Source: Bin80 sp965203305 (GTDB taxonomy: Bacteria; Bacteroidota; Rhodothermia; Rhodothermales; Bin80). From it: 64,000 nucleotides of DNA. The first letter of the stretch is position 1, and each line of letters begins with the position of its first letter. The DNA lies in the NCBI GenBank assembly GCA_965203305.1, contig OZ241874.1, positions 558,001-622,000 on the forward strand, written 5' to 3'. The translations under genes and the position numbers were made by a program. Under the pieces are notes generated by a model. That model saw only the letters and a list, made by a program, of their open reading frames with translations, searched no databases and had not been told where the DNA came from. Of the stretch, positions 44,678 through 53,299 are shown piece after piece.

Positions 44678-46240
44678 GAAATTCTCTGGTTTTCGCGCAA
44701 GAAGAGATTCAAGTGCCTCAAGGGATTTGCCTTTTGTTTCTGGGAGAACGAGGATAACAAAAATGAGTCCAAAAGCGGCCATGATTCCGTACAGCAGGAA
44801 GGTGGTGCCACTGCCCAGATTTGCAAGTTCCCACGGGAATACCAGCTGGACGGTAAAGCTCACGGCAGAGTTGATCAGTCCAACGAACGAAATTGCCAGT
44901 GCCCGTATCCGGTTCGGGAAAAGCTCCGAGAACAGAACCCACATGACTGGACCAAGGGAGACAGCAAACGAGGCAACAAATCCGAGGATTCCGGTCAGGA
45001 TCAGGGCGGGGTTCATGCTGATTGCTGCCGCAATCAGGTCGGACTCGAACTCCCGGGCAACAGAAAGCCCTAATGCGTCCTGCAATGCTTGCTTGAAGGC
45101 AACATCAGAAGTGAATGTGACATCCAGAATTGGCTGCAAAGCCTGTGGATTGATGGCTGCGGGAAGCACAGCATCAGCCGGAAGCAGGTACGAGGCACTG
45201 TAGAATCCGTACGCCAATACGGCCATGGCAACCGTAATCCCCGTGAGTCCGAAAATGAGCAGAGGCTTTCTTCCCAGGCGGTCAATGAGTGCGATGGCGA
45301 CCACGGTAAAGACGAGATTGGCCAGTCCCACAAGAATTGCCTGAACGAAAGAAGCATCCGTGCCAATCCCCGACTGTTCAAAGATCATGGGGGCATAGAA
45401 GAACACAGCATTGATTCCTGTGATCTGTTGCACAACGGCAAGCACGATTCCGATAAGGAGTGCCAGCTTCAGTGCGGGGGCAAACAGGGCAGTCAGCCCG
45501 GTTTTTTCTTTCGTGGCATCTGCCGCAAGGCTGGCTTGCACAGCCTGCAGATCCTTCTCTGCCTCCGCAGCTCCACTTGCCCGTGTCATGATCGCCAGTC
45601 CCTCGGAGGTGCGTCCTTTCATTACAAGCCATCGGGGACTTTCGGGTACCGCAAACAGGGCACCGAAATAGACCACAGCGGGAAGAGTTTCCAGTCCGAG
45701 CATCCATCGCCAGCTATGGGGACCGAACTGCAGTGTTTCTGCCCAGGCAGCGGGGCTCTCTCCGAGTTTCAGAATAATGTAGTTCGTGAAAAAGGCAGCC
45801 GTAATCCCAATGACGATATTGAGCTGGTTAAAGGATACCATCCGTCCCCGGAGGTTTGGCGGGGAGATTTCTGCGATGTACATTGGGGCAATGATCAGTG
45901 ATGCCCCGACTCCCAGTCCGCCAATCATGCGGGCAATGACCAGAAGCACAAAGGAAGGTGCAAGTGCAGAGCCAATCGCCGAGATGGCATAAAGTATGGC
46001 AGCCCAGTAGAGAACATTTCTGCGGCCAATTCGGTTGCTGAGTGGCCCGGAGAGCAGCATGGCCAGGGAAGAGGTCAGGGTCAGTGAGCTGACGGCCCAT
46101 CCAAGCTCCAGGCTGCTGAGATCAAATTCGACCTCAATGAAGCCGACAACACCGGAGATCACAGAGGCATCAAACCCCATAAGAAATCCGCCCAAGGCAA
46201 CGATCAGGGCTGTTCGTGCAACATAAAGACTTCTGGTCAT
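44657..46240 (-). CDS. MFS sugar porter family transporter
   Basis: 527 residues, 12 hydrophobic helices. Sugar-porter signatures: NRIGRRNVLYWAAILYAI, GGLGVGASLIIAPMYIAEIS, VPESPRWLVMKGR, DRLGRKPLLIFG and LPETKGKSLEAL near the C-terminus. A ~50-residue insertion between helices 9 and 10 (YLLPADAVLPAAINPQALQP onward) is longer than in XylE/GLUT. Known role: proton symport or facilitated uptake of mono- or disaccharides. The gene is first in a minus-strand cluster with the GH-A lipoprotein and phosphorylase-like protein, suggesting uptake of their products. Confidence 0.9.
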   Translation of the reverse strand: MTRSLYVARTALIVALGGFLMGFDASVISGVVGFIEVEFDLSSLELGWAVSSLTLTSSLAMLLSGPLSNRIGRRNVLYWAAILYAISAIGSALAPSFVLLVIARMIGGLGVGASLIIAPMYIAEISPPNLRGRMVSFNQLNIVIGITAAFFTNYIILKLGESPAAWAETLQFGPHSWRWMLGLETLPAVVYFGALFAVPESPRWLVMKGRTSEGLAIMTRASGAAEAEKDLQAVQASLAADATKEKTGLTALFAPALKLALLIGIVLAVVQQITGINAVFFYAPMIFEQSGIGTDASFVQAILVGLANLVFTVVAIALIDRLGRKPLLIFGLTGITVAMAVLAYGFYSASYLLPADAVLPAAINPQALQPILDVTFTSDVAFKQALQDALGLSVAREFESDLIAAAISMNPALILTGILGFVASFAVSLGPVMWVLFSELFPNRIRALAISFVGLINSAVSFTVQLVFPWELANLGSGTTFLLYGIMAAFGLIFVILVLPETKGKSLEALESLLARKPENFLQKTPR

Positions 46241-46317
46241 GATTCAGATTTTTCCTGTGGCAAGTTATGGCTGTGCATGCGAACCTGCACCTCTATGGGG
46301 AAAGATACACAAGATTT

Positions 46318-47454
46318 TCACAAGTTCTGGATGAGGTTGATCCATAACTGGCAAACCGATTCGGGACTATAGGCGGTCTCGTAATGTTTTCTCGCAGCCA
46401 GCGAACTTCGCAGCCAGGTGTCCTTGTTGCGGAGGGAGTGCAGAGCCTCTGCGATTGCTTCTGGATCGTCAGGCGGGACCAGAAAAGCTCCCTGTCCTGT
46501 CCCGGCGAGTGCCTCGAATACTGGACGCTTTGTGATAATGGCTGGGGTCCCTGCGCTGAGGGCTTCCATAATCGCCAGAGGCTGCGCTTCATGCACCAGA
46601 ACACTTGGCAGGGCAAATACATGTGCAGTCTGGTGGAGTTTTGCCACAGTGCTCCGATCCCCAATCGGGCCGTGGACGGTGACGAATTCTGTCAGTCCAT
46701 GTTGTTGGATGATGTGGTGAAATTCTCCCTCATCAGCAGAATTATTCCAGCGTCCCGCGAAGTGTGCCTCTACGGCAAGTCCCTGCTTGACCGCAAGGGC
46801 AATTCCTTCCAGCAGGTCATAGCATCCTTTTTCCCGGATCATATGACTCAGAAACAGCACCCTGAGTGTTTTTGAACAAGCATAGTCGCGGCGTTTGGCA
46901 TCCAGCTGATCTTCCGAAGCTGTCGGCTGGACATAATTGGGGATTACGTGAAGTTTCTCCGCAGGAATCCATGTAGCAATCTGATTTGCCAGATCCTGGC
47001 TCAGGGCGACAATGCTGTTCAGCCGGCGAATCATGCGTTTTGCTGTAACGGTAGTTGCCGGGTGCCTGAAAAGTCTGGAAAAGTTTCCCCAGTGAACCAC
47101 AGCAACAATTGTTTGAGCAGGCTGGAGGCAGGGGAGTACTGACAGAATATCCCGCCAGTGGCCTGAGGGCTGGGCGGAGATGTTCGCCCAGAGTACCGGA
47201 TTGCCGTCAGAAAGTCGTTCTCGTATCTGGGGTTTAAGACCAAGATAATGTCTTACAGTATGTGTCCCTGAAAGTCCCGAGGGCAACAGAGCCCGGTCGG
47301 GGAGCGTCATATTGAATCGCCTGACATCGTAATCATCTTCAAGCAGGTCTGCCAAATTTTGGGTAGCCAGACTCTGACCATCTATGGGCGGAGGGTATCG
47401 TCCGATAATGTGGACAGCCCTTGACTCGTGCGGACGGGGTGCAGCGGGTGGCAT
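46318..47454 (-). CDS. GT4-type glycosyltransferase
   Basis: 378 residues, GT-B fold family 4. The N-terminal acceptor-side domain has HIIGRYPPPIDGQSLATQNL; the donor side has RVLFLSHMIREKGCYDLLEG, VHGPIGDRSTVAKLHQTAHV and the nucleotide-sugar-binding VLVHEAQPLAIMEALSAGTP. Role: transfer of a sugar from a nucleotide donor, probably in surface polysaccharide synthesis. It is a lone gene on the same strand as the sugar operon, with a 77-bp gap, so it may be transcribed into it. No signal peptide or other polysaccharide genes are adjacent. Confidence 0.88.
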   Translation of the reverse strand: MPPAAPRPHESRAVHIIGRYPPPIDGQSLATQNLADLLEDDYDVRRFNMTLPDRALLPSGLSGTHTVRHYLGLKPQIRERLSDGNPVLWANISAQPSGHWRDILSVLPCLQPAQTIVAVVHWGNFSRLFRHPATTVTAKRMIRRLNSIVALSQDLANQIATWIPAEKLHVIPNYVQPTASEDQLDAKRRDYACSKTLRVLFLSHMIREKGCYDLLEGIALAVKQGLAVEAHFAGRWNNSADEGEFHHIIQQHGLTEFVTVHGPIGDRSTVAKLHQTAHVFALPSVLVHEAQPLAIMEALSAGTPAIITKRPVFEALAGTGQGAFLVPPDDPEAIAEALHSLRNKDTWLRSSLAARKHYETAYSPESVCQLWINLIQNL

Positions 47455-47535
47455 GCGATTCAGAGACAGAAATGCAGATGGTCTTCTAAGGGTATCCTGT
47501 GTAGCGAGTCTATTGCAAGCAACCAGAAGATGTTC

Positions 47536-48807
47536 TCACCTTGCCGCAGCTCTCCTTTTCTTCTTCCGCTTTAGCTGTACCGCAGTATCAGGGTCCTTCT
47601 CAAAATTCTCCAGCAGTTCCCTGCAATGACGGATTGTTGTCTCCGTATTCAGTCCAATATTTCGTACGTAAATGTCCGTCTTTGCGACGCGTTTCCAGGT
47701 ATGGTTCTTCTCCTGTTGTATGAGTGGCACGGAGGCTCCAGGCGGAAGGTAGGGCAACCCTGATACAAAATCTTCCCGGTACCTCTCATTAAGTACTTCA
47801 ATGATTTTGATCAGCAGTTCCTCCCATGTGGTCACGGATATGCTCTCTCCCTCCCAGAGACGAAAGAGAAGCGAAGATGCGGGCACATATGAACGCTGAA
47901 CAGCTCCTGAGGGAGTTTCCTTGTATTGCTTCGGATCAAAATCAGATAATCCAATCCATTCCCCGTCCGCACTTTTTGTTTTCTTTTCGGAAGTAGATGA
48001 GGGGGCAGTGTCTGCAGACAAGCCTGACAGCAGGGGGAGTGGCTCCTGTGGCTTGAAAGGCTGGAGTGTCTCTGGATCGCCCTGATCTTCGGGAAAGTGC
48101 AGGAAGTGTTGCAGGGCATCTCCCAGCACAATGCGGAACCCCTCCATATCCTGATCACTGTTCCTGCCGATGATTTCTGCCCACAGATATTCTGTGAATG
48201 ATTCCGAGGGAAACTCCTGCTGCTTTCTGAACCACGACAGGAGAGCTTCCATGTAGGCTTGCTCCCGGTCCTGGGGCCGCATCATGCATCCAAGAAACTT
48301 TTCCGTGATCACGGCAGGGTCGTCTTCCAGGAGATGTATCTTGACGGCCTTTCTTTGGGCTCCCCCTGTGGAAAGGGATTGTGGCAGATAAATATGCCAT
48401 GCTGTGCCATCGGTTACCGCATAGGGTACTTGAGGGCATTCGCGTTTCACCCAGCTCCAGTTTGGTCCCTCCAGAAGGGAGATTTGCTGGTTGATGTCCA
48501 CACAGTCAATGAGCAGTACTCTTTCTCCGTGTTCCCGTATGCAGTAGTGTACGCCTCCGCCTTTTCGGAGTCCCTGACCTGATTCTACTACATCCGGGTC
48601 TCCGGTATCATACCCCAGTGCGCGAATCAGCGGGGATACCAGATACTGTTTCCTGTGCACAATGGACTTGACATGTGTTCTTTTTCTGGGCAGATCAGAC
48701 TGAAGTTTCTGTATTTCGGATATAATCGTGTGTGTCTTCCTGTCTCCGTTCTGAGTCGGGGGGGTGGCCCTGGATATGTTCTCTTCGGGGGCTGGGTGTG
48801 TATTCAT
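47536..48807 (-). CDS. HsdR_N-like nuclease-fold protein with degenerate active site
   Basis: 423 residues from ATG 48807. Residues ~50-170 resemble the type I restriction enzyme R-subunit N-terminal (HsdR_N, PD-(D/E)XK) fold: KQYLVSPLIRALGYDTGDPD, GGGVHYCIREHGERVLLIDC, YAVTDGTAWHIYLPQS. Active members have D...(E)xK (VDYAL, LIEAKK); here the first Asp is His and the Lys is Val (LLIDCVD), so catalysis looks lost. The middle is helical; the C-terminal ~80 residues (WEELLIKIIEVLNERYREDF) are a possible binding domain, ending in a Lys/Arg-rich tail. There is no helicase part, HsdM or HsdS nearby. A seven-G run (48758-48764, seven C in the coding strand) lies near codon 15. Confidence 0.55.
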   Translation of the reverse strand: MNTHPAPEENISRATPPTQNGDRKTHTIISEIQKLQSDLPRKRTHVKSIVHRKQYLVSPLIRALGYDTGDPDVVESGQGLRKGGGVHYCIREHGERVLLIDCVDINQQISLLEGPNWSWVKRECPQVPYAVTDGTAWHIYLPQSLSTGGAQRKAVKIHLLEDDPAVITEKFLGCMMRPQDREQAYMEALLSWFRKQQEFPSESFTEYLWAEIIGRNSDQDMEGFRIVLGDALQHFLHFPEDQGDPETLQPFKPQEPLPLLSGLSADTAPSSTSEKKTKSADGEWIGLSDFDPKQYKETPSGAVQRSYVPASSLLFRLWEGESISVTTWEELLIKIIEVLNERYREDFVSGLPYLPPGASVPLIQQEKNHTWKRVAKTDIYVRNIGLNTETTIRHCRELLENFEKDPDTAVQLKRKKKRRAAAR

Positions 48808-49317
48808 AGAGCTGGGATTAGCAATCTGCAAATATGCAGAAATCGTGAATTGGGGAAAAGGATCGCATGAGTGGACATAGAGCAGTCTGTATGTTCACCT
48901 CTCCACTTCCTTGGGGGTAACAGATATTCAGTGCCGTCTGTGCTTGTGTAATGATGTCCAACTTGAATATACTCCCTTTCAGATTAGCATGAGACTGCCT
49001 GGCTTTATTCACATGCAGAGGGAGTCCGCTATCAGGCAAGTTTGATTGCCGACAGATAGTCCGACTGAGCGGGTGTCATTAAACATGGGAAGGAATTTGC
49101 GTGTACAAGTCTCATCCGCTGTGCTTCTACCAACTTCTCCGCAATTTGGATCGTCCACTGTACATGCCAGATTTTACTGCCCAGGGATCAAAAACAGCAA
49201 ATTCCTGCTGTCAGTGTCCAGGTCATGCAGGCAGTATTATATCTTTGCCGTTGTTGCCATGAGTATAGAGTTCAGGCTAATTTTGCAATACTTTCTCGTC
49301 AACAAGAATAGCAGTCA
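48808..49317. other. 510-bp intergenic region
   Basis: A divergent promoter region between the HsdR_N-like gene and the first paralogue. A frame at 49046-49321 (plus) is open for 91 codons but has no recognisable features and ends across the next start, so I do not call it. Confidence 0.4.
49278..49285 (+). promoter_or_regulatory. candidate -7 box TAnnTTTG upstream of paralogue 1
   Basis: TAATTTTG matches the Bacteroidota -7 consensus and lies 33 bp before the ATG at 49318. No TTTG sits at the proper distance; the nearest is TTGTTG at 49251-49256. Confidence 0.3.
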
Positions 49318-50244
49318 ATGACTATCTCCAACACAACGCAAACCTCCGAGAAGCCGAAAGATATGCCATCCTTTGATTTCGGGTTTGAGATAAACTACGG
49401 TCAGGACAGGGGGCCAGTCAGGCCTGCTTTTGGGATCATGCACCGATTTATTGAAGCCTGTGAATCCTGCATTCAGTCCCTGGTTGGCTCCATAGGAATG
49501 TCAGTTGAGCCCGTGATCGTGCTGGAGAATGTAGACAAGGGATCAACCAGGGCGAGGTTCAGGATATTCTGGAAAGAAAAGAAGGGAGAGATATACAGCA
49601 AGGAAGTCAAAGAGGCACTGGCCAGCCTCACAGCAAAGGGAATCGGGGTAATCGTGAGCAGAATCAATGTGGATGACGGTTCTCTCCACCTCCAGAAGAT
49701 ACAGACTGAACTGCAACAACTGGCCCAAGAGGCTGAAGTACACCCTCTCGCACTCGTTTCACCGGTTTCCCATCTGGAGCTCATTGAAATCATCAGGGAC
49801 TTTGATTCCATAAAATCTCTTCTGGCTGCAGGAGACAGGGCGGAGCTGGTATTTTCGGATGATCGCAGGGTTGTGTTTGATCGGGAAATCAGAGTGAATA
49901 TTTCGGGACTGCGAGAAGAAGCCATGCGAGAAACCCATTCCCATTCCGATCCGGCAATGATCCTGATTGTGAGAAAACCGGATTATCTGGCGGACAGCCA
50001 GTGGCTGTTTCGTTTTGATGACAAGAATCTCTCCGCAGTTATTGAAGATCTGGAGTGGCTGGATCGCTTCCACCGCAGAGAGGAGGATGTCAGGCCGGGA
50101 GATGCCCTCCAGTGCCGAGCCAGAATTGAAGTGGCATACGGATATGACAGTCAGGTACTTTCCAAGAAGCACTATGTGGAGAAGATTGCGAGAGTCATGG
50201 AAGGAGGCGTTCTGAAACCTGAGCAGGGCGAACTGGATTTCTGA
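49318..50244 (+). CDS. uncharacterised protein, tandem paralogue 1
   Basis: 308 residues, soluble, no signal peptide and no family I recognise. It shares its whole length with the next gene (about half the residues identical by eye): FDFGFEINYG, RFIEACESCIQSLVGSIG, PVIVLENVDKGSTRARF, LIEIIRDFDSIKSLLAAGDR, MILIVRKPDYLADSQWLF and GDALQCRARIEVAYGYDSQV. The ~30-residue N-terminus is acidic; the middle has a helical segment; the C-terminal part reads as beta-strands and may bind a ligand or partner. Both genes sit in a gene-poor accessory stretch next to an HsdR_N-like protein, but nothing in the sequence itself shows a defence role. Confidence 0.75.
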   Translation: MTISNTTQTSEKPKDMPSFDFGFEINYGQDRGPVRPAFGIMHRFIEACESCIQSLVGSIGMSVEPVIVLENVDKGSTRARFRIFWKEKKGEIYSKEVKEALASLTAKGIGVIVSRINVDDGSLHLQKIQTELQQLAQEAEVHPLALVSPVSHLELIEIIRDFDSIKSLLAAGDRAELVFSDDRRVVFDREIRVNISGLREEAMRETHSHSDPAMILIVRKPDYLADSQWLFRFDDKNLSAVIEDLEWLDRFHRREEDVRPGDALQCRARIEVAYGYDSQVLSKKHYVEKIARVMEGGVLKPEQGELDF

Positions 50245-50380
50245 GAAATTGATGCTACCACAATACTTGTGTTTTTGCTGTGCACAGAGGCATGCACGCT
50301 GAATGTCCACATACCTTGTACAAGTGATCAGTATCATATCATACTCGGAGCTTGCCACCAGAGAAATCTCCCAGTAGAGT

Positions 50381-50414
50381 GATACTTCTCCGTCATCCGG
50401 GATTTTACAAGAGG
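50381..50414 (+). repeat. short interspersed repeat, copy 2
   Basis: Starts GATACTTCTCCGTCATCCGG, then GATTTTACAAGAGG. It lies 100 bp before the second paralogue and is the inverted counterpart of 51472-51508 beyond that gene. Confidence 0.5.
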
Positions 50415-50513
50415 TTTGACCTGTTTTTAGTTGAGAACTACATGGGGGTTTTACGGTACATGATGGTACCGCACACTTTTCCTGAAAGCCTCTTCTGCAA
50501 GAAACAGCTGAGA

Positions 50514-51428
50514 ATGACTGTCGCAATAACGACACAGGCCTCCGAAGAGCCGAAAGATTTACCACCTTCGGATTTTGGATTTGACATAGAATACGATACA
50601 GAAGAAGGTCCGGCTAGGCGAGTTCTCGGGGCTACGTACCGATTTATTGAAGCCTGCGAGTCCTGCTGTCGGGCTCTTCTTGGGTCTATAGGAGGGGTAT
50701 CCATTGAACCTGTGATTGTCCTGGAAAATGTCGTTACAGGATCAATCAGGACAAGATTCAAGGTGTTTTGGAGGGAGGAGGGAGAAGAAGTCATAAAAAG
50801 CGGAGATTTTTGGAGGATCATGTCCACCTTTTTAGTAGAAGGAATTAAGGTGGTAGTGCGCAGAACCAACAAGGATGAAGAGCATCCATATCTTGTGACA
50901 ATGCAGTCTGATCTGCATCAATTAGCCAATGGGGTTGACCTGAATTCTCTTGCACCAACCGCGCCCATCTCTCTAGAAACGCTCATTGAAATTATCCGGC
51001 AGTATGAGTCTGTGAAGGAGCTTCTTGCCACAGGGGACAGAGCAGAATTAGTGCTGCCTGATCAGAGCAAGGTTACAATTGACCAGTCTGTCATAGCAGA
51101 CATTGAAAAACTAAAGGAGGAAGCCACGCGGGAGACGCGTCCCCACCATGATCCGGGAATGATTCTAATTGTTCGTAAACCGGATTATTTGGCAAACAGT
51201 CAATGGGTGTTCCATTATGACGGAAAGAATCTCGCTGCAGCGATTGAGGATATAGAATGGTTGAAGAAATTCCAACAGCGAAAGATTGATACTCGTCCAG
51301 GAGACGCTCTTCAGTGCCAGGTCAGGATTGAGGTGGCGTATGGATATGACAGTCGAGTCATCTCGAAAAAGTATTACATTGAGAAGATTTTGAAAGTCAT
51401 TGAGCGTGGTATAGAGGGGGCAGAGTAG
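50514..51428 (+). CDS. uncharacterised protein, tandem paralogue 2
   Basis: 304 residues from ATG 50514; the frame is open from 50352, but the first paralogue's N-terminus aligns at 50514 (AITTQASEEPKDLPPSDFGF). Conserved with copy 1: YRFIEACESCCRALLGSIGG, EPVIVLENVVTGSIRTRFKV, LIEIIRQYESVKELLATGDR, MILIVRKPDYLANSQWVFHY and GDALQCQVRIEVAYGYDSRV. The conserved core lacks an obvious catalytic motif. The gene together with its flanks (50381-51508) is bracketed by inverted ~33-nt repeats, suggesting duplication or mobility as a unit. Function unknown. Confidence 0.75.
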   Translation: MTVAITTQASEEPKDLPPSDFGFDIEYDTEEGPARRVLGATYRFIEACESCCRALLGSIGGVSIEPVIVLENVVTGSIRTRFKVFWREEGEEVIKSGDFWRIMSTFLVEGIKVVVRRTNKDEEHPYLVTMQSDLHQLANGVDLNSLAPTAPISLETLIEIIRQYESVKELLATGDRAELVLPDQSKVTIDQSVIADIEKLKEEATRETRPHHDPGMILIVRKPDYLANSQWVFHYDGKNLAAAIEDIEWLKKFQQRKIDTRPGDALQCQVRIEVAYGYDSRVISKKYYIEKILKVIERGIEGAE

Positions 51429-51874
51429 AATTTGAATAGCCAACTCCATATGTTGTGCTCCAGATATACGAGCCTCTCGCAAAAATCCCGCCTGACGGAG
51501 AAATATCGCTATAAGAGTGCGGGCAGGTACATTGGATCGGGGGTAGAGGTCTTTTTGCCAGAGCCTCATACTTGCTATGTGGGTATCGGGAGAGGATTTC
51601 AAGATTGCAAAAATGCCGCTCGGAATGTTCTCTCAACTAAGCATTACGGAGGGATGACAAGGCCGGAAAATTCCGAACAGGGATGATTAGGGAAAAGAGA
51701 ATGATTGAGAGACTTTTCAGCATACTGTACTGCCGCCTGTTTGACTCAAATAGGGCAGATCAGCACGCCATAGTCAAGAACAAATCCCCTCTGCTCGGAG
51801 CACCTCCAGATCAACCTGGCCTTGTCACCAATATTATTGCGGGAAGCGATTCTGTGTCCCAGTAATCATCTCCG
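51429..51874. other. 446-bp non-coding stretch with one repeat copy
   Basis: Between paralogue 2 and the convergent lysine aminotransferase. It contains the inverted repeat copy at 51472-51508; otherwise only short frames without features. Confidence 0.4.
51472..51508 (-). repeat. short interspersed repeat, copy 3 (inverted)
   Basis: The plus strand reads GCCTCTCGCAAAAATCCCGC, then CTGACGGAGAAATATCG. Its reverse complement matches copy 2 at about four bases in five, with the core TGACGGAGAA(G/A)TATC. Confidence 0.5.
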
Positions 51875-53212
51875 TTACGCTGCCGCGCTCACCGCCGCAG
51901 GCGGGAGTACCTGCTCAAGGATATTCAGCCCCTCATCAATTTCTTCCCTCGTAATGGTTAATGCTGGACGAAAACGGATGGCTGCCCGCCCGCATCCGAT
52001 CACGATGAGTCCGTTTTGATAGCAGCACCTTAGGAGTTCGTCTCGCAGTTCTCTGGATGATACATCTATGGCACACATCAGCCCGCGGCCACGTGCATTT
52101 GTGAGGTGAGGCGAATGCTCCGACAAGGTTTGCAGCCGGCTCAGGAGGTAGCTGCCAACAGAGGTGACATGGTCTAGAATCTTCTCCTGCTCCATAACTT
52201 CCAGAATTCGGTCAGCCCGAACCATGTCTGCCAGGTTTCCACCCCAGGTAGAATTGATGCGTCCCGGTTTTACAAATACATGATCCCCTACTTCATCAAG
52301 GCGAGGGCCCGCAATCACTCCACATACTTGTGTCTTCTTTCCGAAGGCAAGCAGGTCAGGCACTACTCCCATCTGTTCCCATGCCCAGAAAGTACCTGTA
52401 ATTCCTGCCCCGCACTGGACTTCATCAAATATGAGAAGTGCATCATTTTCCAGGCACAGTTCCTTGAGGGCTTGTAAAAATTCGGGACGGAAGTGATGAT
52501 CTCCCCCTTCCCCCTGGATGGTTTCAAGAATGATACAGGCAATTTCATGCTTGCGATTGTGGAAGCAGGATTTTGCTTCGTCCAGAGCCTGAGTCTCCAG
52601 ATGCTCTACCTGTTCCAGGTGATCGGCAAGAGGAAATGTAATCTTTGGATTCAGGATTCGGGGCCAGTCAAATTTCGGAAAATACTTCGTCTTCCATGGA
52701 TCAGAAGTGTTTGTCAGAGACAGTGTATAGCCACTGCGCCCGTGGAAGGCTTCTTGCAAATGCATGGCCTGACGACCGCGTTCTTCGGAAATTCCTTTGG
52801 AAAGATTTTTTCGGACCTTCCAGTCAAATGCTGCTTTCAGTGCATTCTCAACAGCAAGTGCACCACCGGAAATAAAAAAAGCATACGGTAGCGATTCGCA
52901 CTGTGCAGCACGGTGAAATCTTTCCAGAAATCCTGCCATGTGGGTTGTCTGGATATCTGAATTTGCAATCTTGTTCAGTGCCGCATCCTGGAGGCGGAGA
53001 AGAAACTCGCTGTCCGAATGCAGCTTTGGATGGTTCATTCCCAGCATGCTGCTGGCAAAGAATCCAAAAAAATCCAGATACGACTTTCGGGTTACTTCAT
53101 CAACAAGCCTTGCCCCCTGGCTGGACTGCATGTCCAGTACAAGAGGCATCATCCCCTTTGAGTTGATATACTTGCCAAATATGTCCGGTACTTGTTCGGG
53201 GCGAATATGCAT
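51875..53212 (-). CDS. lat: L-lysine 6-aminotransferase
   Basis: 445 residues, class III PLP aminotransferase. Diagnostic LAT blocks: YAFFISGGALAVENALKAAF, FDWKVRKNLSKG, LQEAFHGRSGYTLSLTNT, ILETIQGEGGDHHF, FDEVQCGAGITGTFWAWEQM, the PLP lysine in AFGKKTQVCG, and GRINSTWGGNLADMVRADRI. It removes the epsilon-amino group of lysine to 2-oxoglutarate, giving allysine/piperideine-6-carboxylate. The start is ATG 53212, where family similarity begins; the frame reaches 53287, which would leave almost no room for a promoter before divergent lipA. An aminoadipate-semialdehyde dehydrogenase is not in the window. Confidence 0.9.
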   Translation of the reverse strand: MHIRPEQVPDIFGKYINSKGMMPLVLDMQSSQGARLVDEVTRKSYLDFFGFFASSMLGMNHPKLHSDSEFLLRLQDAALNKIANSDIQTTHMAGFLERFHRAAQCESLPYAFFISGGALAVENALKAAFDWKVRKNLSKGISEERGRQAMHLQEAFHGRSGYTLSLTNTSDPWKTKYFPKFDWPRILNPKITFPLADHLEQVEHLETQALDEAKSCFHNRKHEIACIILETIQGEGGDHHFRPEFLQALKELCLENDALLIFDEVQCGAGITGTFWAWEQMGVVPDLLAFGKKTQVCGVIAGPRLDEVGDHVFVKPGRINSTWGGNLADMVRADRILEVMEQEKILDHVTSVGSYLLSRLQTLSEHSPHLTNARGRGLMCAIDVSSRELRDELLRCCYQNGLIVIGCGRAAIRFRPALTITREEIDEGLNILEQVLPPAAVSAAA

Positions 53213-53299
53213 AGAATTTGAGGCTGTTATCCGTTCAGATGACGGATCAATACTTGTATTTGAGGGTATGCGTAGCACTGAAACCAACTTTCTTGGCTT

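Noticed and set aside
49046..49321. 91-codon plus-strand frame before paralogue 1
   Set aside because: No domain or signal peptide, and it overlaps the next start; a promoter region is the better reading.
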